DNA from: Balanoglossus misakiensis
Taxonomy: Eukaryota > Hemichordata
Length of the DNA stretch: 64,000 bases
Direction: 5' to 3'
Assembly: GCA_040954595.2 (NCBI GenBank)
Contig: CM082579.2
Coordinates: 11,718,001-11,782,000, forward strand
In this document: positions 1 to 11,750 of the stretch, piece by piece
Position numbering within the stretch: position 1 is the first letter of the stretch
Layout: every line of letters starts with the position of its first letter
Position numbers and translations under genes: made by a program
The notes under the pieces: model-generated
The model's database searches: none
Seen by the model: only the letters and a program-made list of their open reading frames with translations
What the model was told of the DNA's origin: nothing

Positions 1-3000
1 AAGCGGTCTTACCCGTCATTGGCCCAAACAGTCTCAAGAAGTAAGCTTTAGCCTACCAATGTAGCTATTATATTTTCCACTTTTTGTAAGTGAAGCCTGA
101 CTGTCGCCTGTCCTAGGTCACCACTTCATAAGCGGTCTTACCCGTCATTGGCCCAAACAGTCTCAGGAAGTAAGCTTTCAGCCACCAATGTAGCTATTAT
201 ATTTTCCACTTTTTGTAAGTGAAGCCTGACTGTCGCCTGTCTTAGGTCACCACTTCATAAGAGGTCTTACCCGTCATTGGCCCAAACAGTCTCAGGAAGT
301 AAGCTTTCAGCCTACCTATGTAGCTATTATATTTTCCACTTTTTGTAAGTGAATCCTGACTGTCGCCTGTCTTAGGTCACCACTTCATAAGCGGTCTTAC
401 CCGTCATTGGCCCAAACAGTCTCAGGAAGTAAGCTTTCAGCCTACCAATGAAGCTATTATATTTTCCACTTTTTGTAAGTGAAGCCTGACTGTCGCCTGT
501 CTTAGGTCACCACTTCATAAGCGGTCTTACCCGTCATTGGCCCAAACAGTCTCAGGAAGTAAGCTTTCAGCCTACCAATGTAGCTATTATATTTTCCACT
601 TTTTGTAAGTGAAGCCTGACTGTCGCCTGTCTTAGGTCACCACTTCATAAGCGGTCTTACCCGTCATTGGCCCAAACAGTCTCAGGAAGTAAGCTTTCAG
701 CCTACCAATGTAGCTATTATATTTTCCACTTTTTGTAAGTGAAGCCTGACTGTCGCCTGTCTTAGGTCACCACTTCATAAGCGGTCTTACCTGTCATTGG
801 CCCAAACAGTCTCAGGAAGTAAGCTTTCAGCCTACCAATGTAGCTATTATATTTTCCACTTTTTGTAAGTGAAGCCTGACTGTCGCCTGTCTTAGGTCAC
901 CACTTCATAAGCGGTCTTACCCGTCATTGGCCCAAACAGTCTCAGGAAGTAAGCTTTCAGCCTACCAATTTAGCTATTATATTTTCCACTTTTTGTAAGT
1001 GAAGGCTGACTGTCACCTGTCTTAGGTCACCACTTCATAAGCGGTCTTACCCGTCATTGGCCCAAACAGTCTCAGGAAGTAAGCTTTCAGCCTACCAATG
1101 TAGCTATTATATTTTCCACTTTTTGTAAGTGAAGCCTGACTGTCGCCTGTCTTAGGTCACCACCTCATAAGTGGTCTTACCCGTCATTGGCCCAAACAGT
1201 CTCAGGAAGTAAGCTTTCAGCCTACCAATGTAGCTATTATATTTTCCACTTTTTGTAAGTGAAGCCTGACTGTCGCCTGTCTTAGGTCACCACTTCATAA
1301 GCGGTCTTACCCGTCATTGGCCCAAACAGTCTCAAGAAGTAAGCTTTAGCCTACCAATGTAGCTATTATATTTTCCACTTTTTGTAAGTGAAGCCTGACT
1401 GTCGCCTGTCCTAGGTCACCACTTCATAAGCGGTCTTACCCGTCATTGGCCCAAACAGTCTCAGGAAGTAAGCTTTCAGCCTACCAATGAAGCTATTATA
1501 TTTTCCACTTTTTGTAAGTGAAGCCTGACTGTCGCCTGTCTTAGGTCACCACTTCATAAGTGGTCTTACCCGTCATTGGCCCAAACAGTCTCAGGAAGTA
1601 AGCTTTCAGCCTACCAATGTAGCTATTATATTTTCCACTTTTTGTAAGTGATGGCTGACTGTCGCCTGTCTTAGGTCACCACTTCATAAGCGGTCTTACC
1701 CGTCATTGGCTCCAACAGTCTCAGGAAGTAAGCTTTCAGCCTACCAATGTAGGTATTATATTTTCCACTTTTTGTAAGTGAAGCCTGACTGTCGCCTGTC
1801 TTAGGTCACCACCTCATAAGTGGTCTTACCCGTCATTGGCCCAAACAGTCTCAGGAAGTAAGCTTTCAGCCTACCAATGTAGCTATTATATTTTCCACTT
1901 TTTGTAAGTGAAGCCTGACTGTCGCCTGTCTTAGGTCACCACTTCATAAGCGGTCTTACCCGTCATTGGCCCAAACAGTCTCAAGAAGTAAGCTTTAGCC
2001 TACCAATGTAGCTATTATATTTTCCACTTTTTGTAAGTGAAGCCTGACTGTCGCCTGTCCTAGGTCACCACTTCATAAGCGGTCTTACCCGTCATTGGCC
2101 CAAACAGTCTCAGGAAGTAAGCTTTCAGCCTACCAATGTAGCTATTATATTTTCCACTTTTTGTAAGTGAAGCCTGACTGTCGCCTGTCTTAGGTCACCA
2201 CTTCATAAGAGGTCTTACCCGTCATTGGCCCAAACAGTCTCAGGAAGTAAGCTTTCAGCCTACCTATGTAGCTATTATATTTTCCACTTTTTGTAAGTGA
2301 ATCCTGACTGTCGCCTGTCTTAGGTCACCACTTCATAAGCGGTCTTACCCGTCATTGGCCCAAACAGTCTCAGGAAGTAAGCTTTCAGCCTACCAATGAA
2401 GCTATTATATTTTCCACTTTTTGTAAGTGAAGCCTGACTGTCGCCTGTCTTAGGTCACCACTTCATAAGCGGTCTTACCCGTCATTGGCCCAAACAGTCT
2501 CAGGAAGTAAGCTTTCAGCCTACCAATGTAGCTATTATATTTTCCACTTTTTGTAAGTGAAGCCTGACTGTCGCCTGTCTTAGGTCACCACTTCATAAGC
2601 GGTCTTACCCGTCATTGGCCCAAACAGTCTCAGGAAGTAAGCTTTCAGCCTACCAATGTAGCTATTATATTTTCCACTTTTTGTAAGTGAAGCCTGACTG
2701 TCGCCTGTCTTAGGTCACCACTTCATAAGAGGTCTTACCCGTCATTGGCCCAAACAGTCTCAGGAAGTAAGCTTTCAGCCTACCTATGTAGCTATTATAT
2801 TTTCCACTTTTTGTAAGTGAATCCTGACTGTCGCCTGTCTTAGGTCACCACTTCATAAGCGGTCTTACCCGTCATTGGCCCAAACAGTCTCAGGAAGTAA
2901 GCTTTCAGCCTACCAATGTAGCTATTATATTTTCCACTTTTTGTAAGTGAAGCCTGACTGTAGCCTGTCTTAGGTCACCACTTCATAAGCGGTCTTACCC

Positions 3001-6000
3001 GTCATTGGCCCAAACAGTCTCAGGAAGTAAGCTTTCAGCCTACCAATGAAGCTATTATATTTTCCACTTTTTGTAAGTGAAGCCTGACTGTCGCCTGTCT
3101 TAGGTCACCACTTCATAAGCGGTCTTACCCGTCATTGGCCCAAACAGTCTCAGGAAGTAAGCTTTCAGCCTACCAATGTAGCTATTATATTTTCCACTTT
3201 TTGTAAGTGAAGCCTGACTGTCGCCTGTCTTAGGTCACCACTTCATAAGCGGTCTTACCCGTCATTGGCCCAAACAGTCTCAGGAAGTAAGCTTTCAGCC
3301 TACCAATGTAGCTATTATATTTTCCACTTTTTGTAAGTGAAGCCTGACTGTCGCCTGTCTTAGGTCACCACTTCATAAGCGGTCTTACCCGTCATTGGCC
3401 CAAACAGTCTCAGGAAGTAAGCTTTCAGCCTACCAATGTAGCTATTATATTTTCCACTTTTTGTAAGTGAAGCCTGACTGTCGCCTGTCTTAGGTCACCA
3501 CTTCATAAGCGGTCTTACCCGTCATTGGCCCAAACAGTCTCAGGAAGTAAGCTTTCAGCCTACCAATGTAGCTATTACATTTTCCACTTTTTGTAAGTGA
3601 AGCCTGACTGTCGCCTGTCTTAGGTCACCACTTCTTAAGCGGTCTTACCCGTCATTGGCCCAAACAGTCTCAGGAAGTAAGCTTTCAGCCTACCAATGTA
3701 GCTATTATATTTTCCACTTTTTGTAAGTGAAGCCTGACTGTCGCCTGTCTTAGGTCACCACTTCATAAGCGGTCTTACCCGTCATTGGCCCAAACAGTCT
3801 CAAGAAGTAAGCTTTAGCCTACCAATGTAGCTATTATATTTTCCACTTTTTGTAAGTGAAGCCTGACTGTCGCCTGTCCTAGGTCACCACTTCATAAGCG
3901 GTCTTACCCGTCATTGGCCCAAACAGTCTCAGGAAGTAAGCTTTCAGCCTACCAATGTAGCTATTATATTTTCCACTTTTTGTAAGTGAAGCCTGACTGT
4001 CGCCTGTCTTAGGTCACCACTTCATAAGCGGTCTTACCCGTCATTGGCCCAAACAGTCTCAGGAAGTAAGCTTTCAGCCTACCAATGTAGCTATTATATT
4101 TTCCACTTTTTGTAAGTGAAGCCTGACTGTCGCCTGTCTTAGGTCACCACTTCATAAGCGGTCTTACCCGTCATTGGCCCAAACAGTCTCAGGAAGTAAG
4201 CTTTCAGCCAACCAATGTAGCTATTATATTATCCACTTTTTGTAAGTGAAGGCTGACTGTCGCCTGTCTTATGTCACCACTTCATTAGCGGTCTTACCCG
4301 TCATTGGCCCAAACAGTCTCAGGAAGTAAGCTTTCAGCCTACCAATGTAGCTATTATATTTTCCACTTTTTGTAAGTGAAGCCTGACTGTCGCCTGTCTT
4401 AGGTCACCACTTCATAAGCGGTCTTACCCGTCATTGGCCCAAACAGTCTCAGGAAGTAAGCTTTCAGCCTACCAATGTAGCTATTATATTTTCCACTTTT
4501 TGTAAGTGAAGCCTGACTGTCGCCTGTCTTAGGTCACCACTTCATAAGCGGTCTTACCCGTCATTTGCCCAAACAGTCTTAGGAAGTAAGCTTTCAGCCT
4601 ACCAATGTAGCTATTTTATTTTCCACTTTTTGTAAGTGAAGCCTGACTGTCGCCTGTCTTAGGTCACCACTTCATAAGCGGTCTTACCCGTCATTGGCCC
4701 AAACAGTCTCAGGAAGTAAGCTTTCAGCCTACCAATGAAGCTATTATATTTTCCACTTTTTGTAAGTGAAGCCTGACTGTCGCCTGTCTTAGGTCACCAC
4801 TTCATAAGCGGTCTTACCCGTCATTGGCCCAAACAGTCTCAGGAAGTAAGCTTTCAGCCTACCAATGTAGCTATTATATTTTCCACTTTTTGTAAGTGAA
4901 GCCTGACTGTCGCCTGTCTTAGGTCACCACTTCTTCAGCGGTCTTACCCGTCATTGGCCCAAACAGTCTCAGGAAGTAAGCTTTCAGCCTACCAATGTAG
5001 CTATTATATTTTCCACTTTTTGTAAGTGAAGCCTGACTGTCGCCTGTCTTAGGTCACCACTTCATCAGCGGTCTTACCCGTCATTGGCCCAAACAGTCTC
5101 AGGAAGTAAGCTTTCAGCCTACCAATGTAGCTATTATATTTTCCACTTTTTGTAAGTGAAGGCTGACTGTCGCCTGTCTTATGTCACCACTTCATAAGCG
5201 GTCTTACCCGTCATTGGCCCAAACAGTCTCAGGAAGTAAGCTTTCAGCCTACCAATGTAGCTATTATATTTTCCACTTTTTGTTAGTGAAGCCTGACTGT
5301 CGCCTGTCTTAGGTCACCACTTCATAAGCGGTCTTACCCGTCATTGGCCCAAACAGTCTCAGGAAGTAAGCTTTCAGCCTACCAATGTAGCTATTATATT
5401 TTCCACTTTTTGTAAGTGAAGCCTGACTGTCGCCTGTCTTAGGTCACCACTTCATAAGCGGTCTTACCCGTCATTGGCCCAAACAGTCTTAGGAAGTAAG
5501 CTTTCAGCCTACCAATGTAGCTATTTTATTTTCCACTTTTTGTAAGTGAAGCCTGACTGTCGCCTGTCTTAGGTCACCACTTCATAAGCGGTCTTACCCG
5601 TCATTGGCCCAAACAGTCTCAGGAAGTAAGCTTTCAGCCTACCAATGAAGCTATTATATTGTCCACTTTTTGTAAGTGAAGCCTGACTGTCGCCTGTCTT
5701 AGGTCACCACTTCATAAGCGGTCTTACCCGTCATTGGCCCAAACAGTCTCAGGAAGTAAGCTTTCAGCCTACCAATGTAGCTATTATATTTTCCACTTTT
5801 TGTAAGTGAAGCCTGACTGTCGCCTGTCTTAGGTCACCACTTCTTCAGCGGTCTTACCCGTCATTGGCCCAAACAGTCTCAGGAAGTAAGCTTTCAGCCT
5901 ACCAATGTAGCTATTATATTTTCCACTTTTTGTAAGTGAAGCCTGACTGTCGCCTGTCTTAGGTCACCACTTCATCAGCGGTCTTACCCGTCATTGGCCC

Positions 6001-6549
6001 AAACAGTCTCAGGAAGTAAGCTTTCAGCCTACCAATGTAGCTATTATATTTTCCACTTTTTGTAAGTGAAGCCTGACTGTCGCCTGTCTTAGGTCACCAC
6101 TTCATAAGCGGTCTTACCCATCATTGGCCCAAACAGTCTCAGGAAGTAAGCTTTCAGCCTACCAATGTAGCTATTATATTTTCCACTTTTTGTAAGTGAA
6201 GCCTGACTGTCGCCTGTCTTAGGTCACCACTTCATAAGCGGTCTTACCCATCATTGGCCCAAACAGTCTCAGGAAGTAAGCTTTCAGCCTACCAATGTAG
6301 CTATTATATTTTCCACTTTTTGTAAGTGAAGCCTGACTGTCGCCTGTCTTAGGTCACCACTTCATAAGCGGTCTTACCCATCATTGGCCCAAACAGTCTC
6401 AGGAAGTAAGCTTTCAGCCTACCAATGTAGCTATTATATTTTCCACTTTTTGTAAGTGAAGCCTGACTGTCGCCTGTCTTAGGTCACCACTTCATAAGCG
6501 GTCTTACCCATCATTGGCCCAAACAGTCTCAGGAAGTAAGCTTTCAGCC
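1..6549. repeat. 130-bp satellite array, about 50 monomers
   Basis: Head-to-tail monomers of 130 bp (a few of 129 bp) fill the window from its first base to about 6549, where homology stops abruptly in mid-monomer. Each monomer begins AAGCGGTCTTACCCGTCATT and contains an AAGCTT (HindIII) site. Divergence between copies is only a few bases, so the array is young or homogenised. Diagnostic variants recur in blocks. Monomers at 1, 259 and 389 are repeated in the same order at 1948, 2207 and 2337. A seven-monomer block is repeated at exactly 910 bp (markers near 4571-5080 and 5481-5990). The last four monomers share a CCCATCATT variant. The unit is not a multiple of three and is closed by stops in all frames, so it is not coding. 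The left end lies outside the window. Confidence 0.98.
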
Positions 6550-7890
6550 GAACCGGACCCAACGACACCGACCCATCATTATACCTTTTAACAACAGGTA
6601 CAGCAAGAAGAGAAATGAACGTAACACAACAGCCAGAAATTATGGATTTAATGACAATAGCAGGATTTACATCAATGAAAACCTTACACAAAGAAGAAAA
6701 TCGTTCGGACGTCCCATGGCATTGCAGTGAAACTGGGACATAAAGGTCCAAACAATGAGGCTGACCACATGGTTATGGCTCCAATTACGGCAACTGTGAA
6801 GTGTAGTGGAACTGCAGATGACTGACGTTACCCAGGGCAACGGCGAACCAGGACCCTGGAGGGCGGAGCAGCGGGACCTGACTGACAGGAGCTGTACATA
6901 GCAGTTGTGAACATAGTATATGAAATAATTTAAAATAGTCATTGCTCTCTGGGTCCATCATTTTCAGTAGAAGTGACCTGATTTCACATCAGTAGTTTAC
7001 CACCCGTCATTTCCAGCTAATTTCATGTAGTACAAAACTCCTATACAACATAATGACATTTCTAGAACCTTTTTTTGCTGGTTGGGCCGACAGACTAACA
7101 CTAGTGGTTCTAAAAGAAACTTCCATAACAACCTGTACACTTGACGCGTTCAAGTCAAGGCAGACCTAACCCATTCAAAATATGCAAATTAGGAAAAGAC
7201 GCATACTAGTACATGCATTCTTTGCATCCCCAGAGACACACACAGGAAATCAAGCGAGTGCGGCCACTAGCTGGAAGAGCTGACTTCAATGCATTGCCTT
7301 GCAATGTTCATGATACAGGGGGGTGATGATCAATGAACAGAACAGCGATCCACTTTCATGCCTTGTAGTGCACTGATCGTGGCAAGTTGATCATGGCAAA
7401 ACAAATGACTATGTTAGATAGCAGTGCTTCACAAGTTTGGCTAATTTGTATGAAAATCGTCTCGCCAAACACAACCTTTTTCTCGCATTTGCGATTTGGC
7501 GAGCGGGTAGCGAAAACACTGCTGGCTAATCCGTTCCGATTTCTGTCAATGTTCCAATTCTTCCTCAACACCACAAAGCTACACACCCCTACTAGAAAAT
7601 GGTATGAATTCTTGACGGACGGAAGTAGTAGCTCATACCCAACTTGACAGACTCCTTTGTAAAAAGGCTTTGTTTACACTTCGGAGCCAAACAGGTTGGT
7701 GCGGGGGGGGGGGGGGGGGGGGGTTGTCTACATTGATGCACGTGGGGATATGAGAAACAAAATACTTTTTTTACAAGAAAAATCTATGCCGTCTCTCTGC
7801 CTGTATGTTTCTTCTACAAGCTCTAATAGAAAAATGATTATGAAATAAGTTTGCAAGACAGTATGGAAGAATATCCTGAACTCAACATTA
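6550..7890. other. Intergenic stretch between satellite and CACTA-like element
   Basis: No convincing gene is seen. Short open frames here (for example 7387-7647) show no recognisable domain and no coding bias that I can see. A run of 21 G lies at 7703-7723, a common assembly-error site. Confidence 0.6.
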
Positions 7891-8051
7891 CAGTGAAGGG
7901 GTCATCGCGCCGCGTTTGTTTATAAACATTACAATTCATCCACAACAAATTAGATCATTCTTAGAATGAACGAAGCAGCCAACTGTAGTGTAGACTGGGC
8001 ATGGCAGCAACTGAAGATCCTAGTAGGTCGTGGCGACTGCAGTCGGGTTTG

Positions 8052-8260
8052 CACTGCCCTTACGAAAGTCACCAAGATGTAACAACCTTGTACAAGCTTG
8101 CTGCAATGTTGACACAACTTTGAAATACTAGCTCTTAGCTTGTATAAAGGTTTTACAAGCTTGGATAGGATTATGGCTTAATTTTACAAGCTTGGATACA
8201 GCTTGTGAACAACCCCATGCAAGCTTGTACATTACACACTTGCTACAACCTTGATTGTTG
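8052..8260 (+). repeat. Left terminal inverted repeat and subterminal repeats of the CACTA-like element
   Basis: The first about 39 bases are the inner terminal inverted repeat. They are followed by repeated ACAAGCTTG-type motifs (about 8091, 8155, 8184, 8216) and CAACCTTG motifs (about 8083, 8248). In CACTA elements such subterminal motifs bind the element's own proteins; that role is inferred here. Confidence 0.7.
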
Positions 8261-8735
8261 CACACTTACTGTGAGCCAGAAGTTATTGTCAGACTCCTTG
8301 ACTCAGAGCTTAGAACCTCATACTTTGCATTGGTTCATCTAGACCAGGGGGATTCACCCCCTGGCCCTGTTGACATGTTGACATGAAGTCATTCACATGT
8401 TCGAGATATTACAGTCCCCCCCCCAAAAAAAAAAATTCTGGCAAAGGGGGGGGGGGGTCCTATCTCCCCTCTTGATAGCTTCCCGAATAAAAAATTGACT
8501 TTGAATGAAAATCCCTATTTTAACTCGCTATAATGACCAAAAACAAATCAACACAAAGTTATTTATTGTACCTGATTCTTTATTACATAATTCAAGAAGA
8601 TAAATGTGTTAAACATTACTACACTGTGGTCAACTTAACTCTTAACTTTTATATCCAAATTTACATGTCAACTTTAACTCTAAACTTTATACAAATTAAC
8701 TATGTACTGGTGGCATACATATTTTTACATGACAA

Positions 8736-11531
8736 TCAATCTTTCTCCAGTCGATTGGGACATTTACTGATATAGGCAATGGTGGGATTACTGTCTATCA
8801 CCATAAACATACACTTTTCACCTACATCATCTAATTTGATAACAACAGTTTTTGTTCTACAAAGGTCTACAGTGAATATATGTGAGGCATGATTTATTAC
8901 ATTGGAATTGACTGGTGTCAACTGAGTAATCAGTGCAAAATTTTTGATGCAGTTTGTACACCCAGTGGAATTGCAGTACATGCACTGACTTGTTAAACAG
9001 TACTGGAAAAAAAATTCTACTCGACCAAAGTGTTCCTTCCCATCAGTACTAATATATGTGATAGTGTAGCTGTTACGCTGTTGTACTCGGATATAGCTTC
9101 TGGAGTGTATTACAATAAAATGCTTCAAAAGGCAATTGTATGATTTTACAATATCAGCAGTTGGCACATACCCTAGTGCTAAAGACAGTGCCTCAAATTA
9201 ATGTTTACTTAATTTGCGCAATTTACCTTTCCTTAATGCAAACATTCCATTCCCAAGATCTACTCTAAGTTTTCCAGATATGGGAAAGTTATGGGTCATT
9301 TTTGAATACAGTCGTTCAGCTGTACTTCCTGAGACAATACAGTTTGAGGCAATCTCAGGCAAATTTTGCATGATTGAAACTGCATTCACAATTTGCCTTT
9401 CAATATGTTGCGTACCATGGAAAAGTTTGAGTAACTGGCCATTTTTGTCTTCAAAATGAAAACAGGATGATGTCCATAATGGACCCAATTCACGCACAAC
9501 ATCTGTCAGATGGACAAGCATGTGAAGATTACATGTCAAATACTGCTCTTTATAGTAGTCTGAAAACAACATCACAAATTTCAGCAAGCATTCCTCTGCA
9601 TGGTTAAGAGCTGCAGGTGATATTGAGTCACATAACAAAATGTAAACACCTTCACTTAGTAATTGAAAATGCTCGAAGTAATCTGCAGGCAAAATTCCGA
9701 TGAGGCATGGAACAGAATAAAACAGTAACCATGACCTCACCTCATTTGCCTTCCAGTACTTCTTCTGGTCGATACTACGTGGACAACGAGTAATTTCATT
9801 TGTTGGCTTAATACTCAAAATTCGTTTGTTGACTTCGTCAATTTTGTCTCCAATGTAAAAATCTTGTAATTTGTGCTCAGCATTAAACCATAAATTAAGT
9901 AACAGTTTTGCAACACCTTGACATACTGCATGCATGTAATCAATGGCCGTTCCTGTGATTATATCATAATTTGGCCTCCAACATAACCATGATGGCCCCT
10001 TAACACCATCCTTTACAATTCCCCTTTCAATGGCATCCTTAGCATCAGACAGCGTACCATCCTTAGTTCTAAGTGGTCCTTTTGGGTTGCTTTCTATGAA
10101 AGGGAATGCATGGACGTGACCTCTTACGCCTACTTTTACAGTTTTCCCTGGTTGTTTACATTTGGGACAACCACATTTCCCATTAAACTGAGTAAAATTT
10201 TGTACCAAACATTTGGCAGGCATATCAAAGGTTCCCATCAATAGCATTCCTTTAACACAGATTTGGACACCAGATTCTGGTAAGTTTAACTCTATTCCTT
10301 GTGAATTTAAGGATGTCATTGCCAAATGCAACGGTTTAAAAAATGTAGACATATCTGGCTTTTGACAACCAAACCAAATACCAGCCAAGATCTTGTTATC
10401 CTTGTGGGTTCGTTGGTTATATGGGAGTTCGTTAATAACCAAATAAAGTGGCCAGATAGAAAATTTCGAAGATTAAAATATTGGGACTCCGTCTGTGTTC
10501 AGTGTGAATGAAATGTTATTTGGATTTGCAAGAAATCCATTTGGACGAAAATGTTTTGCATATTCAGATCCATCATAAATGTCCTCTATATTCAAGTGAT
10601 TTTTCTTATTACGCCTAAATCGGTAATGTAGACTCTCATAAAATCCAACCCTACTGAATAATGAAATTATCTGAGTAGCAAGACGCACCTCAATGAAATA
10701 TTGTTTACTGGTTGGCCTACTCAAGTCACTGTCACAAATACTGCATCGCCCAATTCCACCGTTTGACAAATAGCTACAGCATGATGAACAGTAATAATGG
10801 AACACCATAGGCGATTTAAGATTTTTAAAGTAGTTAAAAAACATGTTCACTGATCTCAAAGTTTCGGGCTGCGTCAGACAGTGTGCGCTTATCAAAGACA
10901 ACAGGTCACAGAAGGCTTCTCCAGTCAAGCTGTACTTCATGACGAAAGTTAGTATGAGCAACATGCTCACACTTCTTGTTATTGGGCAATTTTCGTACAC
11001 TGGCGGATCACGAACTTCCTCAGAAACCAGTTGCTCATCGTCAACGTCACCGTTGTCACCCTGTTCGAGTTCAGCTTTGTTTCCTTCGTCACCATCGGTA
11101 TCTACCGGTATATCCAAACTCTCGTCGACACAGTCAACATACTCCTCCATTTTGTATTCGATGAAAGAATCATAATCAAAATCAGCAACGGTCAGTCTGG
11201 CTTCATCATCGTCCATGGAAAGTTTAGATTCTGGGTCATCGTAGGTATTTTCACCAACGCTGCTTTCATAGGCATCGGCAATCACATTTTGAACGGGCAT
11301 TCCTACCGTCCGTTCATCGCTCCGCACCATGTGCACGCTACTGACGCCAGCTTCCGGGTTCCCCTCATCGAGTTGGGTCACGAACTCCGCAGCAAAGTCT
11401 TCGTCTCTCTGGTTTTCTCTTGCCGTGTGAATGTTTTCACCGCTGACATCAGAAGTTTTTTCCCTCCGCCACTTAGTTGTCCTACTTCCGGCGACTTCAT
11501 GGCCACTCCAATTTGAACCTGCGTCCGACAT
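8736..11531 (-). pseudogene. Tnp2-like CACTA transposase, one frame with two nonsense codons
   Basis: A single reading frame runs from the ATG at 11531 (MSDAGSNW, followed by a long acidic region) to a TGA at 8736-8738, 931 codons before the final stop. It is broken only by TAA at 10473-10475 and TAA at 9198-9200, with no frameshift. An upstream ATG at 11702 is also open, but the downstream start fits the divergent promoter better. The protein shows a cysteine cluster (HYYCSSC, then CSICDSD), the typical Tnp2 block LNTDGVPIF / SSKFSIWPLYLVINELPYNQ / ILAGIWFG, a second cysteine-rich block (CGCPKCKQPGK), and IDYMHAVCQGV, which carries candidate catalytic Asp and His residues. The family cuts and pastes CACTA elements through a DDE/D RNase H fold. 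The first stop falls where family members usually have a residue between VPIF and SSKF. This is a recently killed or readthrough-dependent copy. Confidence 0.85.
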
Positions 11532-11750
11532 ATTGTGCTCCACGATCGATCTTTTGTTCACGTCACTGCACTGGCTGTGTGTACGTGTTATCGCGAGAAA
11601 TCGCCAGTACGTCACGTGGGCTATGATATGCGCTCTGATTGGACAGTGGTTAAGGCGCGAAATTATATCTCTATTGTAAACACAAAACCCACACTGCTCC
11701 ATTCATCGCAACTGTCATGCCTGTTGAAGTACATTTATATTCAACTAACA
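11532..11750. promoter_or_regulatory. Presumed bidirectional promoter between transposase and BEN gene
   Basis: The transposase start (11531, minus) and the BEN-protein start (11751, plus) are 219 bp apart and diverge. The spacer is compact and CpG-containing. Shared promoter function is inferred from the arrangement only; no specific factor site was identified. Confidence 0.45.

Noticed and set aside
1-6549. CRISPR-like array
   Set aside because: The 130-bp units are contiguous with no unique spacers; it is a eukaryotic satellite.
8736-11531. Reassigned TAA codon (alternative genetic code)
   Set aside because: TAA, TAG and TGA all act as plausible stops elsewhere (lectins end in TGA, the BEN gene in TAA); simple decay is more likely.
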